From: JBKBRC01 sp046292345
GTDB taxonomy: Bacteria; Bacteroidota; Rhodothermia; Rhodothermales; Rubricoccaceae
Assembly (NCBI GenBank): GCA_046292345.1
Contig: JBKBRC010000062.1
Span: 1-12,540 of the forward strand
Reading direction: 5' to 3'
DNA: 12,540 bases
Shown here: positions 1 through 6,443 of the stretch, piece after piece
How positions within the stretch are numbered: position 1 is the stretch's first letter
Layout: every line of letters starts with the position of its first letter
Notes under the pieces: model-generated
The model's database searches: none
What the model saw: the letters and a program-made list of their open reading frames with translations, nothing else
Told to the model about the DNA's origin: nothing
Translations under genes and position numbers: made by a program

Positions 1-15
1 CAGCCTCCCGCGCGC

Positions 16-1554
16 ATGCTCCACCGTGGCCTCGACTTCGACCTCCTCGTCATCGGGGCCGGGCACAACGCGCTCGTTGCCGCCGCCTATGTAGCGCAGG
101 CTGGCTACCGCGTCGGCGTCTTCGAACGACGGGCCATGGTGGGCGGTGCTGTCGCGACGACGGAGATCGTGCCGGGGTACCGCTTCGATCTCGGCGGCTC
201 GGCGCACATCCTGATTCGCCTGACGCCGGTCGTGCAGGAGCTGGGCCTCGAGCGCTTCGGGCTCGAGTACCTCGAGCTCGACCCGCTCTTCTTCGCTCCG
301 TTCCCGGAGGGGCAGTCGGTGTTCATCTACCGCGACGCCGAGAAGACCGCCGACGCGCTCGAGCGGCAGTTTCCCGGCGAGGGCGAGGCTTACCGCCGTT
401 TCATTGGCGACTGGCAGCCGTTCGCGCGAACCGTCAAGGAGGTTTTCCTCCGTAGCCCGAGCCCGTTCGAACTTGGCAAGACGTTCGCGCTCGGCGAGTC
501 GGCGCGGATGGACTGGCAGCGCGCACTCGGGCACATCCTGCGTCCGTACGGCGACGTCGTGGACGCGTACTTCAAGGAGGAAAAAGTGAAGGCGCCGCTC
601 GTGTGGATGGCCGCGCAGTCGGGGCCGCCGCCCACCGAGCCGCTCAGCGCGCCGTTTCTGCTCTGGCACCCACTGTACCATGAAGGAGGCGTCGCGCGTC
701 CCCGCGGCGGCTCCGGCATGCTCACGCAGGCGCTCGCGCGGCACATCGAGGCCCACGGCGGGGCCGTCTTCACCGGCGCGCCTGTAGACGAGATCCTCGT
801 CGAGGGGCGACGGGCGACGGGGGTGCGCGTGGGCCGTGACGTCTACACGGCACGCGCCGTGCTCGCCGGCACGCACGTGCTCGAAGCCCTCGGGCGGCTT
901 CTACCCGAGGCGCACCGCCCGCCGCAGCTCGAGGGCCTCCGCACCGGCAATGGCTTCGGAGCTGTGCTGCGCCTTGCGCTCTCCGAGCCCGTCTGCTACG
1001 CCGCCCACCCCGGCGACGAGGCGCGCGTGGCACTCCAGCTCGTATGCCGTGACCGGCAGCAGATCCACGACGCCTACGCCGACTACCTCAAGGGGCATCC
1101 GGCAGCGGACCCGCCCATCGTCGGTATGAGCTTCTCCGCCGTGGACGACACGCTCGCACCGCCCGGCGGCGAGGTACTCTGGCTCTGGGCGCAGTACTAC
1201 CCGTACGCGCTTGCCGGGGACGCGTCGTGGGACGCCATCGGAGAGCGCGTCGCCGACGGCATCCTCGACGCGTTCGAGCGCGTCGCGCCCGGCACGCGCC
1301 GCAAGGTCGTCGGGCAGCTGTTCCAGCACCCGCTCTGGCTCGAGCGCGAGCTCGGCCTGCGGCGCGGCAACGTGATGCATCTCGAGATGAGCCTCGATCA
1401 GATGTTCAGCCTGCGCCCGGCGCTCGGGCTCTCGGGCTACGCTGCCCACCTCGACGGGCTCTTCCTCACGGGCGCGAGCACGCATCCCGGCGGCGGCATC
1501 ATGGGCGCCTCCGGGCGCAACGCGGCGCGCGTCGTGCTCAAGCACCTTGCCTGA
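16..1554 (+). CDS. crtO: CrtO-type carotenoid oxidoreductase (probable beta-carotene ketolase)
   Basis: FAD-dependent oxidoreductase of the phytoene desaturase/CrtO superfamily, 512 aa, a usual length for CrtO. The N-terminus has a Rossmann dinucleotide-binding motif (GAGHNA, residues 14-19) ending in an acidic residue at E37. GAGHN followed by LVAAAY is typical of the CrtO branch rather than of CrtI desaturases. The C-terminus (about 478-512) has the family's FAD-contacting stretch, LFLTGASTHPGGG then GASGRNAA. CrtO enzymes put a 4-keto group on a beta-ionone ring, and the fused lycopene cyclase 102 bp downstream makes such a ring, so ketolase is the best guess. Many CrtO-like proteins are uncharacterised, and another carotenoid oxidation is possible. 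The reading frame is open to the window edge, so an upstream start cannot be excluded, but M16 lies a normal distance before the FAD motif. No Shine-Dalgarno sequence is visible. The TGA stop begins a triplicated 14-bp repeat. Confidence 0.75.
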   Translation: MLHRGLDFDLLVIGAGHNALVAAAYVAQAGYRVGVFERRAMVGGAVATTEIVPGYRFDLGGSAHILIRLTPVVQELGLERFGLEYLELDPLFFAPFPEGQSVFIYRDAEKTADALERQFPGEGEAYRRFIGDWQPFARTVKEVFLRSPSPFELGKTFALGESARMDWQRALGHILRPYGDVVDAYFKEEKVKAPLVWMAAQSGPPPTEPLSAPFLLWHPLYHEGGVARPRGGSGMLTQALARHIEAHGGAVFTGAPVDEILVEGRRATGVRVGRDVYTARAVLAGTHVLEALGRLLPEAHRPPQLEGLRTGNGFGAVLRLALSEPVCYAAHPGDEARVALQLVCRDRQQIHDAYADYLKGHPAADPPIVGMSFSAVDDTLAPPGGEVLWLWAQYYPYALAGDASWDAIGERVADGILDAFERVAPGTRRKVVGQLFQHPLWLERELGLRRGNVMHLEMSLDQMFSLRPALGLSGYAAHLDGLFLTGASTHPGGGIMGASGRNAARVVLKHLA

Positions 1555-1593
1555 CGGCTCGGGCCTGACGGCTCGGGCCTGACGGCTCGGGCC
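1552..1593. repeat. Three perfect tandem copies of a 14-bp unit covering the crtO stop codon
   Basis: The unit TGACGGCTCGGGCC occurs three times without a mismatch or gap, at 1552-1565, 1566-1579 and 1580-1593. The first TGA is the stop codon of the CrtO-like gene. Because 14 is not a multiple of three, the three TGA triplets fall in three different forward frames. Replication slippage is the simplest origin. A role in stopping readthrough or frameshifted ribosomes before the lycopene cyclase gene is only a possibility. Confidence 0.95.
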
Positions 1594-1632
1594 TCATCGA
1601 CCGCGTCATCCGGACAGCCCCCGCACCGCTCC

Positions 1633-1644
1633 TGCTTCGAAGCA
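1633..1644. promoter_or_regulatory. 12-bp perfect palindrome in the leader of the lycopene cyclase gene
   Basis: TGCTTCGAAGCA is a perfect palindrome ending 12 nt before the ATG of the lycopene cyclase. It sits in the only sizeable plus-strand intergenic gap (1555-1656) and could be an operator half-site pair or a small leader hairpin. No confident -35/-10 or Bacteroidota-type -33/-7 promoter was recognised around it, so a regulatory role is a guess from position and symmetry only. Confidence 0.25.
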
Positions 1645-1656
1645 CAGTACGCTACG

Positions 1657-2424
1657 ATGACGTACCTCCAGTTCCACTTCGTCTACATCCTTCCTGTCAT
1701 CGTGCTGCTCGCACTGCTGCAGGCCCGGCCAATGGCCGGCATCGGCGCGCGCAGGGCGCTCACGTGGCTCGGCGCGATCCTCGCGATCGCGTTCACCTAT
1801 ACGACACCGTGGGACAACTACCTCGTCTACCGGGACGTGTGGGGCTACGGACCCGACCGCGTGCTCGCGACGATCGGGTATGTGCCGGTCGAGGAGTACC
1901 TGTTCTTCCTCCTCCAGCCGATCCTCGTCGGGCTCTTCTATTTCCTCCTGCGCGGGCGCGGCTGGCTTGCGGCGCCGTCCAAGGCTATGCCGGCCTGGTT
2001 CCGCCCCCTCGCAGCCACCGTGTGTCTCTTGCTCGCGGCCCTCGGCGCTGTCTTTCTCGCCACCCCACCCGAGAACACGCTCTACATGGGCCTGATCCTG
2101 GCGTGGGCGCTGCCGGTCCTGGCTGCCCTGTTCTGGATTGGCGGAGCCAAGGTGTGGGAAGACCGCCGGCGCGTGCTCGCCGCCGTCGCGGTCCCGACCG
2201 TCTGGCTCTGGTTCGCCGACCGGATGGCCATTGCCGATGGCATCTGGTACATCGCGGACGCGACGCGTCTCGGCATCGACCCGCTCGGCCTGCCCGTCGA
2301 GGAGGCGACGTTCTTCCTCGTCACGAGCGCGCTCTGCGCCGTCGGCCTGGCGCTGTTCCTGCCGCGGCCAGCCGACGTCGCAGAGCCTCCACACGCACGG
2401 ATCGAAGAACCGGCCCTGCCTTGA
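1657..2424 (+). CDS. crtYcd: Fused CrtYc-CrtYd-type lycopene beta-cyclase, integral membrane
   Basis: Membrane lycopene cyclase, 255 aa, forming beta-ionone rings from lycopene. It consists of two homologous lycopene cyclase domains in one chain (about 4-95 and 120-235), equivalent to actinobacterial CrtYc and CrtYd and to the single-chain enzymes of haloarchaea and the cyclase part of fungal bifunctional enzymes. Each half ends in a PxEE motif, PVEEYLFF at 77-84 and PVEEATFF at 213-220. The first domain also has TTPWDNY at 49-55 and the second ADGIWY at 193-198. About six to seven hydrophobic helices are visible. The proline-rich tail after residue 236 is probably cytosolic. The start is the first ATG, which gives the short polar N-terminus expected. 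No Shine-Dalgarno sequence precedes it. The CrtO-like gene just upstream would act on its product, so the two probably belong to one keto-carotenoid pathway. The desaturase and synthase genes are not in the window. Confidence 0.9.
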   Translation: MTYLQFHFVYILPVIVLLALLQARPMAGIGARRALTWLGAILAIAFTYTTPWDNYLVYRDVWGYGPDRVLATIGYVPVEEYLFFLLQPILVGLFYFLLRGRGWLAAPSKAMPAWFRPLAATVCLLLAALGAVFLATPPENTLYMGLILAWALPVLAALFWIGGAKVWEDRRRVLAAVAVPTVWLWFADRMAIADGIWYIADATRLGIDPLGLPVEEATFFLVTSALCAVGLALFLPRPADVAEPPHARIEEPALP

Positions 2425-2453
2425 GCGCACCCAGGATCGATTTGAGCGCACCC
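2421..2453. repeat. 12-bp direct repeat spanning the crtYcd stop, 21-bp period
   Basis: TTGAGCGCACCC occurs at 2421-2432 and 2442-2453. The first copy contains the TGA stop of the lycopene cyclase. The period is 21 bp, so the second TGA lies in the same frame, in effect a back-up stop. The second copy ends three bases before the ATG of the next gene. Confidence 0.85.
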
Positions 2454-2456
2454 GGA

Positions 2457-3626
2457 ATGGCCGCCGCGAAATCGCCCGCCGCTGCGCCGGTGGACTGGAC
2501 GCGCTACGCTCGACAGACGATCCTGCCCGAGGTCGGACGGGGCGGACAGGCACGGCTTGCGCGGAGCCGCGTCCTGCTCGTCGGTGCCGGTGGGCTCGGC
2601 GCGCCGGCCGCGCTCTACCTCGCCGCGGCCGGCGTGGGCCACCTCCGCCTCGTAGACGACGACCGCGTGGAGCGCTCCAACCTCCACCGCCAGGTGCTCT
2701 ACACCGACGCCGACGCGGGCCGCCTCAAAGTTGAGGTGGCGGCCGAGCGCCTCGGCGCGCTCAACCCTGACGTGCACCTCGAGCCGCACGCGGCGCGCTT
2801 CGAACCTGGCAATGCGTTCGACCTCCTCGAGGGCTGCGACCTCGTCCTCGACGGCACCGACGTCTTCGCCACGCGCTACCTCGTCAATGACGCGTCCGTG
2901 CTGGCCGGTGTGCCCAACGTGTTCGCCTCCGTCAGCCGCTTCGAGGGCCAGGCGAGCGTGTTCGGGCTCGTCGGGGCCGAGGGCCGGCGCGGCCCGTGCT
3001 ACCGCTGCGTTTTCCCTGAGCCCCCGCCCGAGGGGCTCGTACCTTCCTGCGCCGAGGGCGGCGTGCTCGGCGTGCTGCCCGGGCTGCTCGGGCTGGTGCA
3101 GGCCACCGAGGCGCTCAAGCTGCTGCTCGGCGCGGGCACGCCACTCGCCGGGCGGCTCCTGCTCTTCGACACACTCGGCATGCGCTCCCGCACGCTGCGC
3201 CTCGAGCGCGACCCCGCGTGCGCCGTCTGCGGCGACGCGCCCACCATCACCACGCTCACCCCGACGGCAGTCTCCTGCTCCGCTCCCGTGGCCCCTTCTC
3301 CGATCCCCGAAATCTCTCCCCGAGACCTCGAAGCTCGCCTCAAATCCCCAGACGCGCCGTTCGTGCTCGACGTGCGCCGGCCCGACGAGTATGCGATCGC
3401 CAACATCGGCGGGGCGCTGATCCCGCTCGACGAACTCCCCGACCGGCTCGGCGAGCTCGAGGAGCACCGCGGCGATCCGATGTTCGTCGTCATGTGCCGC
3501 TCGGGCGCGCGCTCGGGCAAGGCGGTCGAGTTGCTGCACGCGCACGGTTTCACGAACGCCGTCAACCTGCGCGGCGGCATCCTGGCCTGGAGCGACGACG
3601 TCGATCCGGCTGTGCCCAGGTACTAA
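2457..3626 (+). CDS. moeB: MoeB/ThiF-family adenylyltransferase with C-terminal rhodanese domain
   Basis: E1-like enzyme of 389 aa that should adenylate the C-terminal glycine of a ubiquitin-fold sulfur carrier (MoaD- or ThiS-like), like the eukaryotic MOCS3/Uba4 proteins with the same two-domain layout. The ThiF domain spans about 14-260. It opens with RYARQTILPEVG and has the ATP loop GAGGLG (43-48), LVDDDRVERSNLHRQ (65-79), K91 and a DGTD at 132-135. Zinc cysteine pairs are C181/C184 and C255/C258. C198, in SCAEGGVLG, matches the conserved cysteine of the family. A linker (about 261-285) leads to a rhodanese domain (286-389) with an intact active-site loop, C347 in CRSGARS, which could carry the persulfide. 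The ORF is open far upstream inside the lycopene cyclase, but the ATG at 2457 gives the normal distance to the RYxRQ motif and avoids overlap. No carrier-protein or moa/thi gene lies nearby, so the pathway served (molybdopterin, thiamine or tRNA thiolation) is undecided. Confidence 0.9.
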   Translation: MAAAKSPAAAPVDWTRYARQTILPEVGRGGQARLARSRVLLVGAGGLGAPAALYLAAAGVGHLRLVDDDRVERSNLHRQVLYTDADAGRLKVEVAAERLGALNPDVHLEPHAARFEPGNAFDLLEGCDLVLDGTDVFATRYLVNDASVLAGVPNVFASVSRFEGQASVFGLVGAEGRRGPCYRCVFPEPPPEGLVPSCAEGGVLGVLPGLLGLVQATEALKLLLGAGTPLAGRLLLFDTLGMRSRTLRLERDPACAVCGDAPTITTLTPTAVSCSAPVAPSPIPEISPRDLEARLKSPDAPFVLDVRRPDEYAIANIGGALIPLDELPDRLGELEEHRGDPMFVVMCRSGARSGKAVELLHAHGFTNAVNLRGGILAWSDDVDPAVPRY

Positions 3627-3639
3627 CGCCCCCGGCTAC

Positions 3640-3684
3640 GGACGCCCGCCCGCCCGGGGCCTCTCAGCAGTGGACGCCCGCCCG
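3640..3684. repeat. 13-bp direct repeat across the miaA start, 32-bp period
   Basis: GGACGCCCGCCCG occurs at 3640-3652, in the moeB-miaA gap, and again at 3672-3684, where it overlaps the GTG start and first codons of miaA. The sequence is low in complexity, so part of the match could be compositional, but it repeats the pattern seen at the two previous junctions. Confidence 0.7.
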
Positions 3685-4593
3685 TTGCTCCCGCTCATCG
3701 CCGGCCCGACGGCCTCGGGCAAGTCGGCTCTCGCCGTTGCCCTGGCCGAGATCGCCGGCGGCGAGGTCGTCTCGGCCGACAGCCGGCAGGTCTACCGCGA
3801 GCTCGAAATCGGCACGGCCAAGCCCGACGCGGCGCAGCGGGCGCGCGTGCCGCACCACTTCGTGGACGAGCGCTCCCTGGCGGAGCCGTTCACGGCGGGC
3901 CAGTTCGCCCGCGAGGCCGAGGCGCGGATCGCGGCCATTCTGTCGCGCGGGGCCGTGCCGGTCGTCGCCGGCGGCTCGACGCTCTACCTCGAGGCGCTCG
4001 TTCACGGCCTCGGCGCGATGCCCCCGGCCGTGCCTGCGCTCCGCGCCCACCTGGAAGATGTCGCCCGCACGCCCGGGGGCCGCCAGGCCCTCTTCGACGA
4101 ACTCCGGGCCGCCGACCCCGAAACGGCCGCCACGCTCGACCCGACGAAGTCGCAGCGCCTCGTGCGCATGGTCGAGGTGCTGCGCAGCACCGGACGGGCG
4201 CCGGCCGCCTTCCGGCGGCAGGTCGCGCGGCCGCGTTACCGGTTCCTCGTCTGCGTCCTCGACTGGCCCCGTCAGACGCTCTACGCCCGCATCGACGCAC
4301 GCGTGGACGCGATGCTCGCCGCAGGCCTGATAGAGGAAAACCGGCGGCTCCTGGAGGCCTTTCCTGAGCTCGACACGCCGGCCCTCCGCACGATCGGCTA
4401 TCGGGAGTCCCGCGCTTACCTGCGCGGCGAGTGCACGTTCGAGGAGATGGTCACGCGCCTCAAGCGCAACTCCCGCCGCTACGCCAAGCGGCAGCTGACG
4501 TGGTTCAGGCGCCACCCCGAGTACGTGTGGATCGACGGGCGGACGGCGCGGGCCGAGGAGATCTACGCGCGCTGGCGCGGCGCGACGACGTAG
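3670..4593 (+). CDS. miaA: tRNA dimethylallyltransferase MiaA
   Basis: Transfers a dimethylallyl group from DMAPP to N6 of A37 in tRNAs that read codons starting with U. The protein has 307 aa, the usual bacterial length. It has the P-loop GPTASGKS (12-19), the substrate motif DSRQVYR (37-43), GGSTLYLEAL (101-110), the late TIGYRE motif, and near the C-terminus RRYAKRQLTWFRR, the tRNA-binding signature. All core motifs are intact. Translation starts at a GTG. No earlier in-frame start gives a better fit, and the P-loop begins 12 residues in, as expected. No Shine-Dalgarno sequence precedes it. The gap to moeB is 43 bp, so co-transcription is likely. The last 31 bp overlap the end of the convergent membrane glycosyltransferase gene. 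Confidence 0.96.
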   Translation: MDARPLLPLIAGPTASGKSALAVALAEIAGGEVVSADSRQVYRELEIGTAKPDAAQRARVPHHFVDERSLAEPFTAGQFAREAEARIAAILSRGAVPVVAGGSTLYLEALVHGLGAMPPAVPALRAHLEDVARTPGGRQALFDELRAADPETAATLDPTKSQRLVRMVEVLRSTGRAPAAFRRQVARPRYRFLVCVLDWPRQTLYARIDARVDAMLAAGLIEENRRLLEAFPELDTPALRTIGYRESRAYLRGECTFEEMVTRLKRNSRRYAKRQLTWFRRHPEYVWIDGRTARAEEIYARWRGATT

Positions 4594-6443
4594 AGCGCCT
4601 GTCGGTGGAACACGCCGAATCGTCGCTCGGCGAGAATCTCCGCGCCAGCAGCCCGGAGGGCCGTGCGCCAGTACGCAGCCGGCTTCATGGCCAGGTGCGG
4701 CCCCATCGCGCGGAATCGGGGGCTGCGGAGCCGGTTCGCGAGCCGATCCGTGCCCTCGAGCAGGCGCCGGTGCAACGGCCCACGCGTCACGCTCTCCCAC
4801 ACGACGACGGACCCGCGGCTGACGCGCAGCGCCTCGCCGATCAGGCGCTCCGGGTGGGCCGCGTGGTGGAGCACGAACACGAGCAGGACGGCATCGAAAG
4901 CGCCGTCGCGGAACGGGAGCGCGTCTGCCGGATCGAGCCGGACGAGTGGCCGGGCTGTCCGGTTAAACTCTGCCACGTCGGCCAGCACGACGTGGGCGCC
5001 GGTCGCCTCGGCGCAGGCAGCAGCGACGTACCCCTCTCCGCACCCGAGGTCGAGCACGGTGTGGGTCGGCTCAGGGCGGAGGCCGAGCGACGCGAGGGTC
5101 GCCCACTTGCGCCTGGCACGGGCGCGCAGGACTGGTTGCAGCATCGCTGGCGTGAGCACCGCCAGGGCCCCTCCCCATCCCACAGCCATCGCCGTACGCA
5201 TGGTCCACGGTGCAGCGGTGTGGTCGGCAGTGTAGTAGAGGTAGGAAACAATGAGACCGGCGCTCATGGCGAAGGTGGCCGTTTGGAGTTTTTTAGATTG
5301 CAATAACGGCAGTACAAACAGAGCTCCAACCATGTACCAGGGGTGCAGCACGCTGCCAAGCAGCGCCTGTCCGGCCAGCACGGCTATGAGCGCCGCGACG
5401 GCGGCGCGGCGCGACCCGTCGTCGGTAAGCGCGACGACTACCAGTATGACAGCCCACACGCCGATCAGGACCCCGCTCGCCCCTCCTCCTGCCGCTCCGC
5501 CCAGGACAGGCCAGAGGATAGTCTTCAGCAGGGCGTGCGGCAGGGCATAAAAGCTGAACGTTCCGCCGTAGAGCACTAGCGAACTCGCCACCGCTCGCCC
5601 ATGCACCAGCACAGGTAAGGCCAGCAGCCCGAGCAGCCCTGCTCCCCACAGCACGCCCGACCTGCCCAGGCGGCGCGCCAGCAGCGGCAGCAGCAGCACG
5701 GGGTAGAGCTTGACACCGGCAGCCAGCGCGAGTGCCGCCCCCCCCACACCCCGGCGCACCGCCGAGGCCCCGTGCCTCCAGACCGCCCCCACGCACAGCC
5801 CGAGCGCGCCGACCATCAGCCCCTCGGTGTGCCCCTGCCCGGCTAGCTCGATCACCGCCAGCGGATGCCACGCGTAAGCGATGGTCCAGGCGGCACCGGC
5901 GAGCCGGCCGAGCACGACGATCCCGAGCAGCTCGGCCAGCACGACGAGCAGCTTGAGCACGAGCCAGCCGCCCCTCCAGCCGAGCGTGTCCGCCGCACGG
6001 GCACCGGCGGCGAACACGGCCTGCGACACGGGCGGATACACCGAGTGGTAGTGCGGCGAGTTCAGCCGGTCGAACTGCCCCTCGTCGCGCAGGAACGCCA
6101 GGCGCGCATCCGACGGCGGCAGCGCGTAGGGCGACACGTTGGCGCGCAGCGTGACGAAGCCATCCCAGAGATACCGGTACCCATCGTCCGAGAGTGTGGG
6201 CGGGAGCGGTAGCACGAGCGCCCGGAGCATGACGGCGACGAGCAGCACGTGCCGCAGGCGCCACCGGACGCCGGCGGCAACCGCCTGGCGCACCAGAGCG
6301 ACGTGCGCGCCGCAGGCGACGAGCGCGCAGCCGACGAAAGCCGCTCGGTACGCAGGCCCCGCCTCGGGCGGACGGGCCGTGAGGGCTACCCCGGCCATCG
6401 CAACGAGTAGCGTCGCGAGCGCGAGCGCACGACGCCCCCTCAC
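4563..6443 (-). CDS. Membrane GT-C-type glycosyltransferase fused to a class I SAM methyltransferase
   Basis: Protein of 626 aa in two parts. Residues 1-436 form about a dozen hydrophobic helices with the first large extracytoplasmic loop carrying SDDGYRYLWDG (85-95) and then SPYALPP (104-110). An acidic pair followed by YRYxWDG and xPY is typical of polyprenol-phosphate-dependent GT-C mannosyltransferases and related families. HPWY is at 367-370. Residues from about 440 are a soluble Rossmann methyltransferase, with SAM motif I VLDLGCGEGY (463-472), an acidic strand end near D489, LPFRDGAFDAVLLVFVLHHA (509-528) and the methyltransferase-11 type layout after it. The substrate of each half is unknown; glycan or lipid-linked sugar transfer plus methylation of a related product is an inference. 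The chosen GTG start overlaps the TGA of the ATPase gene as GTGA, which suggests coupling. An ATG at 6488 would add 15 polar residues and a 49-bp overlap. A purine-rich GGGAAGG lies just upstream of the GTG. Residues about 370-405 are coded by unusually AT-rich codons. Confidence 0.85.
   Translation of the reverse strand: MRGRRALALATLLVAMAGVALTARPPEAGPAYRAAFVGCALVACGAHVALVRQAVAAGVRWRLRHVLLVAVMLRALVLPLPPTLSDDGYRYLWDGFVTLRANVSPYALPPSDARLAFLRDEGQFDRLNSPHYHSVYPPVSQAVFAAGARAADTLGWRGGWLVLKLLVVLAELLGIVVLGRLAGAAWTIAYAWHPLAVIELAGQGHTEGLMVGALGLCVGAVWRHGASAVRRGVGGAALALAAGVKLYPVLLLPLLARRLGRSGVLWGAGLLGLLALPVLVHGRAVASSLVLYGGTFSFYALPHALLKTILWPVLGGAAGGGASGVLIGVWAVILVVVALTDDGSRRAAVAALIAVLAGQALLGSVLHPWYMVGALFVLPLLQSKKLQTATFAMSAGLIVSYLYYTADHTAAPWTMRTAMAVGWGGALAVLTPAMLQPVLRARARRKWATLASLGLRPEPTHTVLDLGCGEGYVAAACAEATGAHVVLADVAEFNRTARPLVRLDPADALPFRDGAFDAVLLVFVLHHAAHPERLIGEALRVSRGSVVVWESVTRGPLHRRLLEGTDRLANRLRSPRFRAMGPHLAMKPAAYWRTALRAAGAEILAERRFGVFHRQALYVVAPRQRA
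5281..5318. other. AT-rich codon patch in the GT-C/methyltransferase gene, holding one copy of a shared 14-mer
   Basis: Within a very GC-rich gene, this stretch contains a run of six T on the plus strand, a rare TTA leucine codon, and several AAA, CAA and TCT codons (coding VLPLLQSKKLQT on the minus strand). The 14-mer TTGCAATAACGGCA at 5298-5311 recurs exactly at 8551-8564 in the GT4 gene, in the same orientation but in a different reading frame. A local GTTTGG also precedes both copies. Recombination, a dispersed repeat or chance could explain it. Confidence 0.5.

Noticed and set aside
1764..2456. Upstream extension of the MoeB-like frame through the lycopene cyclase gene
   Set aside because: The extra 231 residues are Arg-rich shadow sequence; the MoeB N-terminal motif begins just after the ATG at 2457.
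1606..3545. Long open frames on the minus strand (1606-2553 and 2082-3545) opposite crtYcd and moeB
   Set aside because: Their proteins are rich in Arg, Glu, Gly and His with no recognisable domain, as expected for antisense frames of GC-rich genes. The plus-strand frames here encode clear families.
3664..4800. A 378-codon minus-strand open frame opposite miaA
   Set aside because: Low-complexity composition, and miaA on the other strand has every family motif. It would also overlap the GT-C/methyltransferase gene in another frame.
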